Assembly (NCBI RefSeq): GCF_029227915.1
Contig: NC_079887.1
Span: 16,177,650-16,241,649, forward strand
DNA from: Hydractinia symbiolongicarpus
Lineage: Eukaryota; Cnidaria; Hydrozoa; Anthoathecata; Hydractiniidae
Direction: 5' to 3'
Length of the DNA: 64,000 nt
Positions 25,301 through 40,300 of this stretch are shown here, one piece after another. Within the stretch, counting starts at the first letter, position 1. Each line of letters opens with the position of its first letter. A program made the position numbers and the translations under genes. A model generated the notes under the pieces. That model was not told the origin of the DNA and made no database searches. It saw only the letters and a program-made list of their open reading frames with translations.

Positions 25301-28300
25301 AGTACCACAATAGACGACATCGCCATACCGTGGAATGTTATACGCACCGCCACCATTTCCATCATCCTGTTCTTCATTGCTGCATCGATATAATACACGA
25401 TTCAAGTCGGCTAATGAAAGCTTGGAAATTATCCTATCCACTGGTTCAATGTTGAACCTTTCTGTAGTATCGTTTAGAATATGATAATTTGGACGTGAGA
25501 ATAAAGACAAAACATGTCTATGAATAAAAAGAATAACATTTTGTACACTGTAAGCTGCATTTAAAATATTTATCTATATAATAATACGCCAGTTCCGTCT
25601 GTCTGTGACAGGCAAAGTGGATGTGTTTATTTTCCTTTGATGTTGCCGAAATTCTCTTTAAAGTCACCGAAAAAATTATGTCCATTTTGCTAGCGTGTTT
25701 ACTTTGTTTACATCACGTGATGAAAACGATTCAATTTGATTTGCTGAAATAAGTTTAACGGCTAACTTTCGAAAAATGGTGTCCTCTCGCCACCAAAAAA
25801 CCCCACAAAAGTAAAATAAGTGCTTTAAAAAAGCATATTTAAAAAGAAAAAAGTCCAATTGAAGAAGTCGAAAAGTTAAGTTGGAAGTGAAAGTGGAGCT
25901 ACGTGGAGCTAGAAGTAAAGTAAATTTAGAAGTAGGAAACAAAGGTCACCGAAAAAAAAGCACAGAAGAGCGATCCCTTTACCTTGAAAAAAGGAAAAAA
26001 GTGGTTTAAAAAAGCATAGCTTTATATTTAAAATGAAAAGAGACCAAGTGAAGAAGTAGGAAAGTGAAGTGAGAAGTGGAGCTAGATGTAAAATAAAGTT
26101 AGAAGTATGAAACAAAGGCTAGAGTTTAAAGTGGATTTGAAATCACAAATAGTGAGAACTTTGATATTTATAGACGTTTGGTTTTTTTATGTCGGTGGAG
26201 CAAGCATTTCCCAGGAAAAGCCACAGTTTTATATTTTACCTGGCACGTAACTAATGTATTGTCCTAAAATTCAAAATGCTCCATAAAGCTGTTAGCTGAC
26301 TAAAAAAAGGAAAACTTTGGTTTTGTTGAACTGTAGTCTTATTAATTTTACATTAATATTGGTTCTCTTTATATGTGTTTTACTAAGCATAAATAGCTAG
26401 CTTTAGTTTTAGGTAAGTGTTCCCAGTTTAATTATATTTAACTGGGTGTCTTAGCTACTGTTAGCTAGCTAATGTTAGCCTCCAAGTCCAGCTCCCCATC
26501 CCAGCTCTAGCTCTAACCTATGAAAATAATGATCTTCTTTAATTTAATATTAATCTTTGCTTATTGATGTTTTGACATTTAGGTTCAGAACTGTTGGTAA
26601 AGGACAGTACAGATCATCATACTAAAAAGAAAATTTTTTGTGTTCTTAACTGGTTGATTTTTACATTTTGTGTAAATTTTTGTGGGAGGGAATGGTATGC
26701 AACTGAAATGACTGAGTTTTGTAGATTTACATTTATTGTGGTAATAATATATTTTCTTTTGCAATACCATTTTTGTTTGCTATTGCTTGAGTATTTTTAC
26801 TGGAGATATATTTTCAGTCAATGATAACCAAACTCTCAAAAACATAACGCTTACCTTAAAGACTGCACAGACTTCTTCACTTTTGGGGTCGGCAACACTT
26901 TAACAATAACAACACTACCAGGCAAAAAATGTTTAAAATTGATTTCTTGGTGTCCATCAATGCCAGACAATACAACAAGCTAAAAACAAACAATAAGGAT
27001 GATATAATGGTCATCAATCTTAAAATTAGACAATCTTTTATGTGGAAGTTTCTTAAACAAATCATATTTAAATTACTATCAACGAAAACAAACATTGGTT
27101 TTAATTTTTGCTTAAATCCTGTGAACCTACTGTAACTCTTACAAAATCTTCTTCTACAAAAAAAAGGACAAAAATATTTGGCCGAATTATTTTATTTTTA
27201 TTTTATTATTATTTTATTATTTATATTATTAAGTCACTAAAGCGACACCTGCCTCAACCTTGGAACTGATAATAAAAATTAATTTATTTGTTAATTAATT
27301 AAATAATTAATAAACAATCCTGGTCACACTACTGATTATTTACCTTAGATTGCTCAATGGGAATGTTCTCCTGCATTTGCAATTCATATTCCATGCTACC
27401 ATTGATAAATTCAGCATTGCGGACAAACTTTGTCTTCCCCACATCAAGTAGCTGTGCCTCAAAAACTATCTTGTCCAATGTACCTAAAAGCGAATCAAGT
27501 TTTATTCTGCGACTTAAGTTACAAATTTCAGTAAGTTGTTGAACGCAACAGGTAAGTACTCAAAGACAAAATTACATAGAAAAAGAAACAGTTGAATTAT
27601 TTTATCAATGAACCAGAAAAATATAATTGTTTGGATGTGACGTTATGGTGGAAAATATCATTCATGTTGGTCTGAGTACTTTCAGGGTGTAATCCAGAAA
27701 TTTTAAATAGTGACTGTTACTTCTCAGTTTCGAATTTCATCATGCTTTCCCCTGAGGACGTACCATAGCATGGCCCAGGGGAGAAAATTTCATCTATTCA
27801 AATAAAAACAAGAAGACATGCGTCTTTAACATCTGCGCTGCGAGAGAAATCAAATGGTCATATATACGTACGCAATTCGCTGCGTCGAGAGCGTGCGGCA
27901 TGTAATATAAAATTCATTATGTAATGCTTATAAAGCATTCATGACACATAAATACTGTTTTGCATTTAGGGTGCATATTATTTTATGAATGTACGTAGGA
28001 TAAAATGGATCAAATCAGTCTTCTTGGCTAAACCAAGAGTAATTTTTGAGAATGACGGCTGGATGATCTTGCATACATATGACAAACTTTTAACATAATC
28101 CCTAGCCCATTTTAAAACGAAATAAAATATTTCCCTCTGTATTAGGTTCAATAAACGAATTTTATCATTGATATTATCATCAGACAATTGAATTAATTCA
28201 ATTTTTTTTGAAACACCTGCATTTGTATCATCATTTTCATCAAACAAAGCAGGCGCGTCTTCAGGATCAATTGGAAGCAAAGATGGTGCTGTTTGAACTA

Positions 28301-31300
28301 AATTTTCTACCTCATCATTTTCTTGAACCTTTATCGTGTGTAATATTAGTATATATGGAAGTTGCATAAGACAGAAACGAAAACTGCTTCAAACTTTAAA
28401 AAATTTCATTTCTAAAAGGATAATACATGAATAGAATATGATGGACATACTCTTATGGTCTCTTAATCTGGTTCGGAACATGGTATCGCAACACCGCTTT
28501 TACTTTCCGGCATTCCATGTACTCTGTTTTGGAAGACATAAGTGGTAAGTAGAAGGATTCCACATTCTGCATGGTTTTCCTCAATTACGTTATCATCAAA
28601 TATTTCAAGTTGATTATCGTTCACACCGTCTGACCATTTTGATGTTGAAAGACGATAGTATGAGCAGAATTCTGCAAAGCACATGCTATTCACTATGCTA
28701 AATCTCCCATTTTTAAATGTTTGATTAGGTCGGTCCAGATAGCGATCAAGCATATTGAACAAATCAGTGCCATCTTCAGGCAATTTATTCAATTTATTCT
28801 AGGTTTTGAATATTTGAAAACGTTTATCTGGCAAATTAGTATTGACAAATGACACGCCTGGGTGTATGTCTTACGTAACCAAAGCTCCGGCATGATATGG
28901 TAAACTGCTTCTTGAACAGAACATTCGCGTTTAGTAATGTACGCTCTCGCGATTGATTTTATTTGCTGATAACTACTCAAGTTTGAATTAACTGCTTCTT
29001 TAACTACCTGTTTCATAGCTTCGGATGATTCGTCTTTAAATTTAGAAAAATATGCACACACGTATGAAACCGCTTTGTAATGGTTGACAACAGGTTGAAT
29101 ATCAATATTTGCCTCCCATGCACGTAAACCATCAACAACAAAAACTGTTAACAAAACATGAATTAGTAGGACGCCTTAAATGTATCTCTAGATATGGAAA
29201 AAGCATTGTAATATTGCTCTTTAGTAAGTTTTAACAGTGAAAAAATGTCAGAAATACATTAAGGCGCTACATTATTTTCTTGGGATGGATCAAAAATATT
29301 ACATTTTCTTGGATCTAAATTAGTGTCAATGTAATCTTTCACCTTGTTCAAAATTCTCTTGCTCTTTTTAACTCACTTAAACTTTTGGCAAGGGCTCTGC
29401 AATTACTGTGCGTTGTGTGAAGAATTTTCTAAAGTTATACATTCAACTTTTTCATATTTTCTGCATGAACGTGAATGGGAATGAACTTGATAGGTTTTAA
29501 CTAGTTTGAATAAATCAACTTTAATTTCAGGTTCAGGTAAGTTTGTCTTTAATTATCTGGTCAACAAAAATTCTGTATTCTTTATTGTTAAACTCTGGGG
29601 CTCCGATAACCCACAAAAAAGAATGAATATGTTGGCTTCCTCTTCTGGAAATTCTACACGAATTGCATAATATATCACTTTTCCCAAAGGTCCATCAACA
29701 ATGATTTCCTTTAAAAATAGTGCTAGTAGAACAGGATTACTGTTCAGTAGATTGTGCCACTCTTCATAATTCATTTGACGTATCTTCTTGTCGATTTGTG
29801 AGCACCATTAAGTTTTGTTAATAGAAGCCAAATTGGGCAACAGTAAGTCTGTTCATGATAATGTCATGAAAAATCTTGGGAGACCCAATTGGTTCACCAC
29901 TCCCAATACTTTAAACAAAATTTTTCCCAGTATGCTGGTGTGCCTAGTACTCATAAAGCTATATGCCTGATCATTGACAATAAATGATTTAACATTTTCC
30001 TGGAAGTTTTGAGTAAGCATTCCAGCAGTCAAAGGATTGGCGCAAACTTTCTGCATTGCAATATTGATATGACTTGTCATATTAAGTTGTTGACATACAG
30101 AATGAGCATAAAAATATAGTATGCTTCTGATGCAAATGTTTGTTTGGAATTGAGTAACCTTTGGTTAAAATATTGGATTGGTGTTAAGTTTATTTCCCTC
30201 TTGACTTGATAATCAAATCTCCCAGTTGGGAACAAATAAGGATGTGCCATTTCTTCACAGTTTTGATCTGTTAAGAGAGAGAAGCAATAGACAGAGTATC
30301 GTTATTATATTGAGTGAAATTGCGGATATTAGGGCTGTTTCATTTGCACCAACTCTGTCCTGATCAAGAGGATTTTTTACATCTTCAATATTATGATTAT
30401 TCTCTAATATCAATGGTATATCTTCTTCATCATTCAACAATAAAAGTTGTTCAACTATTTGAGATCCATCAATTATATATCTGTATACAAATGATTTAAC
30501 TGCTTCAAATATTATAAAAGCAGATCTAACAATACTTGGGCAAACTGGTTCAAATAACAGACAACCACGATAAGCAAGTTTTCTTTTCAACTTCACCATA
30601 ATAAAACCATTAGAATGTGGACCTCTTGGGAGAATGTCACAAACTGTTTCAATATCTAATGGAACATTGCAAATGGATTCTTTGAGTATAGGAGGTTGTC
30701 CTTTTGGCATTATTGCTATCTTTTTAAATAATAATCGCTTGGCAATTATCGTTTTTTCTAACCTTCTAAGCTTGGCTATGTCAGATGGAAACTGATAGAG
30801 TTCTAATTTATTGCACACAGCCTGACACGGGACTCTAATTTAATTTTTTTGTCACATGTTGAGCGAAAAGTATTCCTTACTATTGAAGCTCGTAACTGAA
30901 GCCATATAGAAAAAATTTTCTTCAGGCATTTCATATTTGTCAGCTAAAAACAGGGTCACAGAGCGTTTAAATAGACTCCTATTACAAATTACAACACAAA
31001 GGTCCATTCGACACTCCATTCTTAAACTTGGTAATCCTATCACTTTGTTTCACTCACTGTCACTCTATTAGATATGTAATTTCTCATGTTCTCTTTTTTC
31101 CTCTTATATTTTTTAATTTTTTTAAAAAGACTATATGTTTCGTTTCTATACCTTTTCTCGCATAACCTTTTCCATACATCCTCTCCAGAGCATGAAAAAT
31201 CAACTTCAGATAATTTGTTGAGCTTTCTTTTACTGCCTGCTCTTTCTGTGCATTCTATCTCTGTTGCATCTTCGAAACTAAGTTCAATGTATTGAGATTT

Positions 31301-34300
31301 AAAAATTAGATATTCTCTAGTTGCAAGATATATATGCTCTGAATATACTCTTCAATCACTTGCATAAAATGGAATTTTAATAAAACTGATGTCCCATTCT
31401 CAACTGTAGTGCCATTTCAACTTATTATAACTTCCACATAAAACTTATAGCCTTTCTGAGTACTCGTCAAATCTAGAACATTTAATCTATCTTTTAAATG
31501 TGCATTCCCAAAGCATTACTGGATTAATCCATCCCTATTCTTAGTTCTGTAGGAAGACTTACCTTCTAACTTTAATGGTGGAACTTGTATATTGCAACTA
31601 GCATTCGCTTTACTTGGATAATTTTTTGCAGCAGGAGTAGAAAAAGCAGAATGTGCTACAATGACGTAGCTTTCATGTGAATGTGGTGCGTGTCGGGTTA
31701 CGAAAGCTATTTCTTCAGTTGCTTGGTCAACGTATATCTACAAAACGAGTATGAATATAAGAGATTTCATAAAATACGAAGATATTCTATCTATTTCTAA
31801 ATTGAACTTTGTAGAGAAGGATTGGGCAGCATTATCTTTTCGAATCTTCCATAAAAAAACGATGTTAAGTTTGTTGAATGTAATGTATTATAGAGCTATA
31901 ATTTCTAACACAAACAAATAGACTTACCTGAGTGAAGCCATTACTTCTCATGTCCTGATGAAGTTTATTTAAAACCTTTTTAGCATATAGTATTCCTTGG
32001 TTCATTGACACATAACCATTGCATGATGAAGAAGGAGACCAAGATTGGTATAACCTGTTCTCCGCCACAACATGTATCTAAAAAAACAATCTTGTTCAAA
32101 GACAGCAAGTTTAAAAGTAGTTTTAGAAAAGCTTAGTAAACATAATTCTTCAGTACCACCATTTAAAAGACCTCGTTAAAATTCCCACATCAAATTAAAG
32201 TGCTCTCATTTATACCTATGTATTCATGTAACCTGTAGAGAGCTGAGGATAAAATTACGTCAGACTGCCTCCTATACTCTTGTTTAGCAAGTAATAAAGC
32301 AGGTGATAAAAGAAAATAAAAAGCAAAAAAAATCTTCTTACATGATGTGGCACCAATTCATCATAACCCCGACTACTTCCTGCACCAGATGCTGTTGCCA
32401 AGACTAACGCAGCACTTGGTAAAATATCAAACACGGTGCGAGACTAAAAAGAGAACAAAGAGTACAACAAGATTGCAACATACGCACTTATATTATTTAA
32501 TCTGTTATTGTTACATAAATTACTAACATAAATTTTAATCAAAAGACAATGCAAATATTTTTAATGCGAGACAAAATATCTTTGCCCAAACTTTACCTCA
32601 AACAACGAAGGGTTGTCATGGGTAACATCCATAAAAATAGCATGAGCCATTGAAGGACGGAGTGGTTGGGATGATGTTTTCAAAAATGACCCAACTGCAT
32701 CACCACCAAATCGATGCACGTGCCTACCTAAATCACGTGGACTACTAGCACCCATATTTTCTAAACAGAGTTGATGAAATCGTTATCTATTTGTATTTAC
32801 TTTAATATATTTACTTTATAAGTTCACCCTGAATACCACTAACTTACAAGAATGTATGAATAATCTTACATGCATGCATGAAAATTAACAATTAGGCAAA
32901 AACTCAAACGCAATTTTAATAAACTAAAAACAAATTGTTTCTAATGTTTGAATATAAATAGTTTGCAAGTTGATAACCTTATTGAGCAAGGAGAAGGGGT
33001 GATGGTTGAAAAAGTTCCTCTTAATTTACAACATGTTTGGTTTGATATTAAAGGGTTGCGGAGCACGATGGGTTCCTATGTTCACAAACAAAAACTTGTC
33101 ACATGTGGTAAAAACTTTTTATCTGCTCCCATAGACAGTTTAAACAATGTAGTGAATAATAGCACTGTTATGAATAGCCTTTTAAAAATTTTGCAAAAGA
33201 GTAGCAAAGCTTCTCCTTTGCACAAACGGCACTGTTTACATGTGGTGCCCAACCTGGCATGCCACAACAGCTCTCCAAACCAGCGAACTAATTAGTACAA
33301 AAAAATCGTCCAAATTCTGCCCTCTTAAACATAAATAATGGTATAAATAATTCGAATGAGAAAACTAAAATGTAAAACATTCGTCACCTCTAATAAGTGA
33401 GTTAATTCCCAGTCTGTTGATAAATGTATTATCTAATTCTTCACTGTTAGTAAACAACTCAGCAATCACATATAAATCTGGGTTGATGGCCCTTGCACAT
33501 GAGACAAGATACTATGGAAGTCAGAAAATCGGTTTAGCAAGGCAGTCAATAACATTCAACATCATGGAATAGATGAATAATATAAGCAGTATGACATGCT
33601 CAAATTCAGCTTAGGATATTATGCCAAGATGACATCCTATAATATAAGAGCTTTTAAATACAACTGTTTACCTCAGCAACATGAATGGGTGTGCCATGAC
33701 AATTATCCAATCGAAAACCATGAAATATTCTAAACAAATACAATTGGATAAAAGCAACAACTTTACATTGAAATAAGAATAGGTGGACAGAAAAGTGATA
33801 ATATTTTTTGTAGGACAGTAAATAATTTGACAATTCCACCTGCGAGACATGTTAAGTTTTTCTGAACACAGTTTTCTCCAGTGAAGATAAAAAACTAAAG
33901 TTGTCCTCACAGTTAAATAATGGCATGGGAGAGAAAATACATGATTGATGAGATATGTTGTAAGCGAGCCACATGAAAATTTAACATAAAAAAGAAAAGC
34001 AGAATCAAATGAAACCTTATCGCCAATAAAAATCAAATAATTAAAAATGCATATTGAAGCACTGGGTGATTTGCAGATTATCAACAATGTACTTCTGCTT
34101 TCTGTTTTGACTGTTGTAGGTATACTGACCTTGCCATTTGCTCTGTGTACTCTTTCATTAAATTCCACAAGTAGGGAGAATCATCCGGCTTCAATCCATA
34201 TCGCAACTTAATGCTATCTCCCCAAGCCACTAACTCACGGCATAGATAAACACTGGAATCAGACTCAGCAAAGTTCTTCAACGCATCCCCACCCATAACC

Positions 34301-37300
34301 CAACCATTATGAGCCATAATGAGAGCCGCATCGCCATTATCTACTAGCAATGCATCGTTTTTTATTGATGTGTCTTTGAAAGGGTATGAGAAGTATCTAA
34401 ATAAATTTATAAAAGAAAAGAAAAACTATATATTTACCAGCATAGCTTATTTGTTGTTATTTGTGTATGTGCTAGTTTATAGATTGGCAGAAAAAAATTT
34501 GTATTCATATGTAAAGTATACACTTTTTGGAATTTTATTTTTAGTCTGCTTAAAACAAAATATAAAAATACATTTTATGTAAAGAGGTTTTGCTCCAAAA
34601 CTAATACACACAAAAATATATTTAATTCTCCCTACAAAAAAGCCCGAAAAAGGCATTAACAATAAAATTATGCTCTTAAATATAAAATAATAAAGACATT
34701 CGGCAAAAAGATGTTATACAGCATTATTACACAAACCTTGTGGCTATTGAATGTTCCTTTGTTACACAACCATACTTAGGTCCATTATCATCCAGAAAGT
34801 GATACCTAATATGACCTGCCGTATTATGAATTATCTTTTCTTCAAGTTTGGCAACATATGTTGCTTTTTCAACATTTAATTTTTCAATAATTTTTTGGAA
34901 ATTTCTACAGGCAGTATCTTTGTCTGTTGGAATTCCATTACTAAAGAAAAGAAACAAAGAGGATAGACAACATAGTTCACAATAAAAACTTTATATATTC
35001 AAAATATGGTGCAGAGAAAATTTGGTGAGTTTGGTCTGAAATTAAAAACTACACACTGATATTTTTTTGCTAAATTTAAATTTTTTATTACCGAATTCCT
35101 GATCAACTCATGGTGCCATATTTTTTCAGTATAGAATTAAAAAAAAGATAAGGTTTTAATAAATTTTTACGTGATGTAAGGGGGTTGTCAATAATTATGT
35201 ACCTATTTTGGCCATTTTTTACCACTCCCCATAAAATGATCATAGATCATATACCCACCCCTCAGATGTTATATAATTATTGTACGACCCCTATGTTATC
35301 AGGTAGCATATAAACAGCAAGTTTTAGAATACATAAAGTTACTCACAATCAGGGTGTTTGTCACTATTATATAGGTTGTGATTTACGGGAGTTAAATTTT
35401 GTGATTGTGCTGTGTTGTGATAAAGAGATGGTTGTTGAACAGAGATGGTTATTCGCACAGGTTTAAGTGTAAACAAAACACTTAATCAAACTGGATCAGT
35501 GTTACTGTGTGCAAGCAAAATTCTATACACGACCACCAAAACTGCCAGCACACACAGATAGCTTATCTGGATGGTATGTATGTGCAAATGTAATTTACTA
35601 TGGCTCACCCATGCAGTCATCGTCAACCAAGAATGATTCGCCCATCATTGAACGAAAAAATTAGGACCCCCATGGTAAAAATAATGCAATTATGAAAAAC
35701 TACAGTGGGTCACAAAAGATTCACCCACCTCAAACAAAAACTTATTTAAAATCTTAGTCACAAAACCTATTAAAGTCACAAAACCTACTACTAAAAACAA
35801 CAGCTGACTATTTTAAAATGGAACAACAAGCTGACAAATTACGTAGTGTGGTTTTCATAATTGTTTCATAACAATTTTTATTAAACAAACAATTATTTTA
35901 ATTTATAATAACAAACATTTATATTATGATTTTCTAAATGTAGGTTCAAATTCAGATATTGATTATAAATATCTAGAAATTGGCTTACTAAAATAAAAAA
36001 AGGCAAAGTTTCACTGAAGATTAATTTAGTAATTCACCCACAAGTAAATACCTTTCCATGTAACACAAATGTGCAATTTCATCAATATTGACATGGCAAC
36101 CAAATCTTCTATAACTAGGATCTTGAATAATCTTTGGTGTAGCTTCTTTCTTCATAAATGTCTAAAATTAATAATACTTATTTTAATCCAATTTTAATTA
36201 ATCTAATTTTAAGTACGACTTTAAAAGTTTGTTATGTAGTTTATGTACACCGAGACATTGTATAATTTTATAAGTTTCTATTTATCAAAAATGTGTAAAC
36301 CGATCATTCTTTTTGTGTAACATATTATTCCAAACATTTAATTTAGTTTTGTTTTATTACTGAAGATCTCTTGCATTGTTGCATTTTATTATAATATAAC
36401 CATATAATTGTCTAAAGTACAGACAAAACTTTAGTACACCTTTATACTTCTTATAACTCCCTTTTACAATACTTTATGCAAGTTATATCTTAAGATAATT
36501 TTTCACATAATTTTACATAATTTTTGTTTGGAATTTGGTCAAAGTTCCCGGATATGTTACAAAAACAAACAAACAAACAAACAAACAAACGCTTGCTCAC
36601 CTCATCAGCATCCATAAACTTTTGTAGTTCACTTTTGAGATCAACTTGAAAAAATTCACAAAGCCTTAATAATTTCAAACGTTTCCTAAAAGAAAACTAT
36701 CATTATTAGTTTCAGAAAACTACATTCAACTTTCGTCGGAGTCATGATGGCATGTTCCAACAAAATCACATTTCTAATTCATTTCCTGCTTTCTTAAAAT
36801 GAAACTTTTTAAATCAAGCTTTTGCTTTATGGCATAATATCTTGCATTTAACAAAATTCTGACAAAGAGAAATAATTTCAAATCTAGAAATAAAAATGAA
36901 AATATTTGACAACTTTTTAGAAACACGAAGAAGTACACTCACAATCAGGGGAAAAACATTTACACTTGATAGTCTTTTCAGTTATGATAAGCTACAAAAA
37001 ACTAATATTTGAAAATAAGGTCAGAAATGAAACTAGTACGGAATTGTAAATATGTAGTTGTAAAATATTTGTAAAATATGTGAGTTATATTAAAAAGATT
37101 TTTGTTGCACTTTTCAGACATAGATAGCATTGCACAATCCCCTCTGATTCATTATTAACTTATTTAAAGAACACATTACTCTAAACCCATTCAATTTTAT
37201 CTCAACTTTCCTGTTCATTTGCAAGCATGGTAGCACATGTCTGTTATTTTTTGCCATCAAAATGTTGCATAACACCATGCAATATTATCGAAAAAATATA

Positions 37301-40300
37301 CACTATGTACAACAAGGTGAAATAAAATGGGATTTACTTTGATCTAACTATACTATTTTGTTGAATAAGCCTGTTGTACTTCAAACAACAGATTGCATTG
37401 CATGCAAAAAAAGTAAGTCCCCAAGATTTACCTGTTGAGTGGTAAATATATGCTCACAGTAAGTAACTATGAAATGACATCAATTACATGAACAGGAATG
37501 TTTGTAAGTTGTAATATATCCTCACTAGCCTTTTACAGTTTATTAGAAAAGGATACCTAGTTGTGGTGGTCACAATAAGCAATAGTAGTACAACACAGAC
37601 TGATCAATAGAATTTTTGTTTCCTTTTTCATTTCCTGTATTTTTATGTGAGCATACACCTGATCCAAATTAATAGCATAAATTGATATTTAGCAATGGTT
37701 TGGCTCCCCCTGAAGATGTATACAATTAGTCACTTACCTAAGTGCGATTCTAATAAAATCAATCTCTTGTTCTGTTGTTATGGATTTTAATATGCCATTG
37801 TTTATAAGTTTACCCTTCATTATGTCTTTGTTTAGATACCACAATGTGCGATCAACAAGAAAGGCAGGACGTAAATGGGGTGAATTTTTTAAATTGTAGG
37901 CAGCGTTGGGATGCTTTAAAATCCATTCACAATTGTTGGCGCAATGATTCCATACTACATCTATTATGGAGAGCATGTTCCATTCTTGACGTATTTTGTT
38001 GATGAACTTTTTTAAGGCAGTTTCTGTTAACTCAGCTTCACCATCAGAAAACGATGGACCAAACTTCATATGATCTTTCAAAGAATACGACGAGTTTGAT
38101 GAACCTAGCTCTTGTATTGGGGTGAAATGAATCATATTGTATCCTGTTTCGTACGCAACTTGAAGCCGTTTTTTCCACTGAGAAAATGGACCAAGACATT
38201 TTGTCAACACCGTTTGCAAAATTATACTATCCAAGTGCAACTGATTGCAATTAAGTTTCAGGACAGGATCAACAATAAAAGTCCCTTGGCAGATGCAAGT
38301 TTTTTTGCCATGTAAATTCTTTTGCAAATAGAACTTAAATACACCAGCTTTGTGTATTTTTAGATCGGAGTATAAGTCAACTAAATCTAATGAATATTCG
38401 GTCTGTGTTAACCATGACAATTCATTATACTTTTTCTCATCAAATTCAACTTCAGATGTTGTTGGATGGTTGCAAAATAGTTGAACATCTATACCTTGCA
38501 GACTGGATCCCAATGCAAACCGAATCGTCCAACCTTAAAAGGATATAGTATGTACTTATTAGTTTTTAATGACTGTATTATGTAATATCAACGAGGGAGT
38601 GTTGGTGCAATAAAGTATGGCAGTGCCAGTCGATTACATATGTGAATTTCTTATTGTGTTATTACATTGTAACACGTCAAATTGGAAAATTATAGCAAAT
38701 AACATATTTCTTCTGGTTGTTTCTTTTCACAATATGGGGAAATTTGGGTATGTTGGGCCTCCTTCGTCAGACGTTTAGGCAAGTAATATGTTGATACAAG
38801 TCATTATACCTGATACACTATATTTGCTGTTCTAGTTGTGCACTTGGAAACAAACTTGACGCTCATTGAGGTGCGCCTAATGCCCAGGGCATGATCTCAA
38901 TCAGCAGCACTTGTTTAGGAAACATGCGCCTAATGCCCAGGGCATGTTGATGCTCCTGATGCTCAGGCCATCTCTCATACAGCTGACACTCAGGGTATGA
39001 ATAAAAACACTAGTAATTAGCATGTGCCTGACACTCAGGACATGTCGATGTGCCTGACACTCAGGAGATCTCTACTTAAAGGTTATCTCCCAAGTAAAAA
39101 TAAGTTCCCCTAAAATAATCCACAACAACATGTTTTTGTCCACAACAATAATCCACAACAATGCTTTTCACTATATTTACAGAATAAAGGAGTACCATTG
39201 GAAAAGAAATTGACTTACTGCTGTTTAGCTACCTCTCCAAACCCTAGTCACGCAGGCATTATGAAAACGGAAAAAAATGCTCACATCAGCAATGTGACGT
39301 CATCACGAGATAAGAACTGACCAGAATGAAAATTGTAATAAAGATTATGCAGACTTTTCACTTACCCCACCCCCCTTTCCCTGTATTATAAAGTGAATTC
39401 TAAAAGCATGCAGAAGCTAAACCAATTTTTAAGGAAATTAATAAGTATATCAACACGAGTAGGAGTATGGATGAAAATACATTTTTGGGTTTTCAATATG
39501 AACCAACGGGAGACAACTCTGTTCAAGTACTTCACACCATATGGACGAGCCGGAAACGGAATCGGGTGAGTCACTGACAGAAACAAAATTAATTGTATCT
39601 GGTGCAGATGAATTTCACATGGGTGCACGTAGTTAATACCGACGGCAAATAGGAATATGTACAAATGAACTACAACATACAACTTACATGCTTTTTACAA
39701 GAATACTAAATTCTAGGCTGGTCATCATTCTTTTTTCCCTATCTAAATAATAGACACAATAGATCTACTATGTATTTTTAACCTGAAATCCAACTCTAAT
39801 ATTTTTATAAAACATATTACTATAACAAATGTGTACATGCATAACTATATTTACATTCGTGAATACTTTAAGGAGCGTTCTATAATTTCACTTCTCTCAG
39901 GTCGTTCTGTTGGTGCTAAAAGAATTCCTTTCATTTTCTACTTTCCTTCGCCATTTTGTCCTCTACTACATTTTTGCCAAAGCTCGTTAATACGATGCAA
40001 TAGCGATGTTCCGTAAAAATTCATAACATTTGTACTTTTTCACTTTTTCTGCAACAAATCTTTTCGAGTAGCGCGAAAAAGAAGTTTTATAACGAGGGAC
40101 GTGTTGACTTTCCTTAGTTTTCTTCTTGGCCTAAAAGTAAAAGGAGGTATTAATAACTTTTTAGAGAACTGAGCAGAAAGACAAAAATAGAAATGAAAGT
40201 ACACACACATTTATGTTGTTGTTGTGATCAAGTGCTACTAACTGCCAGCAAGTTGGGTATTTGTAATAGTGGATTTCAACGTTTGCATACTTTTATCTGT

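Noticed and set aside
25676-26115. Minus-strand ORFs with matching N-termini (MF.TS.F.L.LAP)
   Set aside because: They come from the two-copy tandem repeat; the shared peptide reflects DNA duplication, not a gene family.
39386-39682. Minus-strand ORF of 98 codons near a good acceptor
   Set aside because: The acceptor joins only out of phase with the neighbouring small gene, and the reading has no family features.
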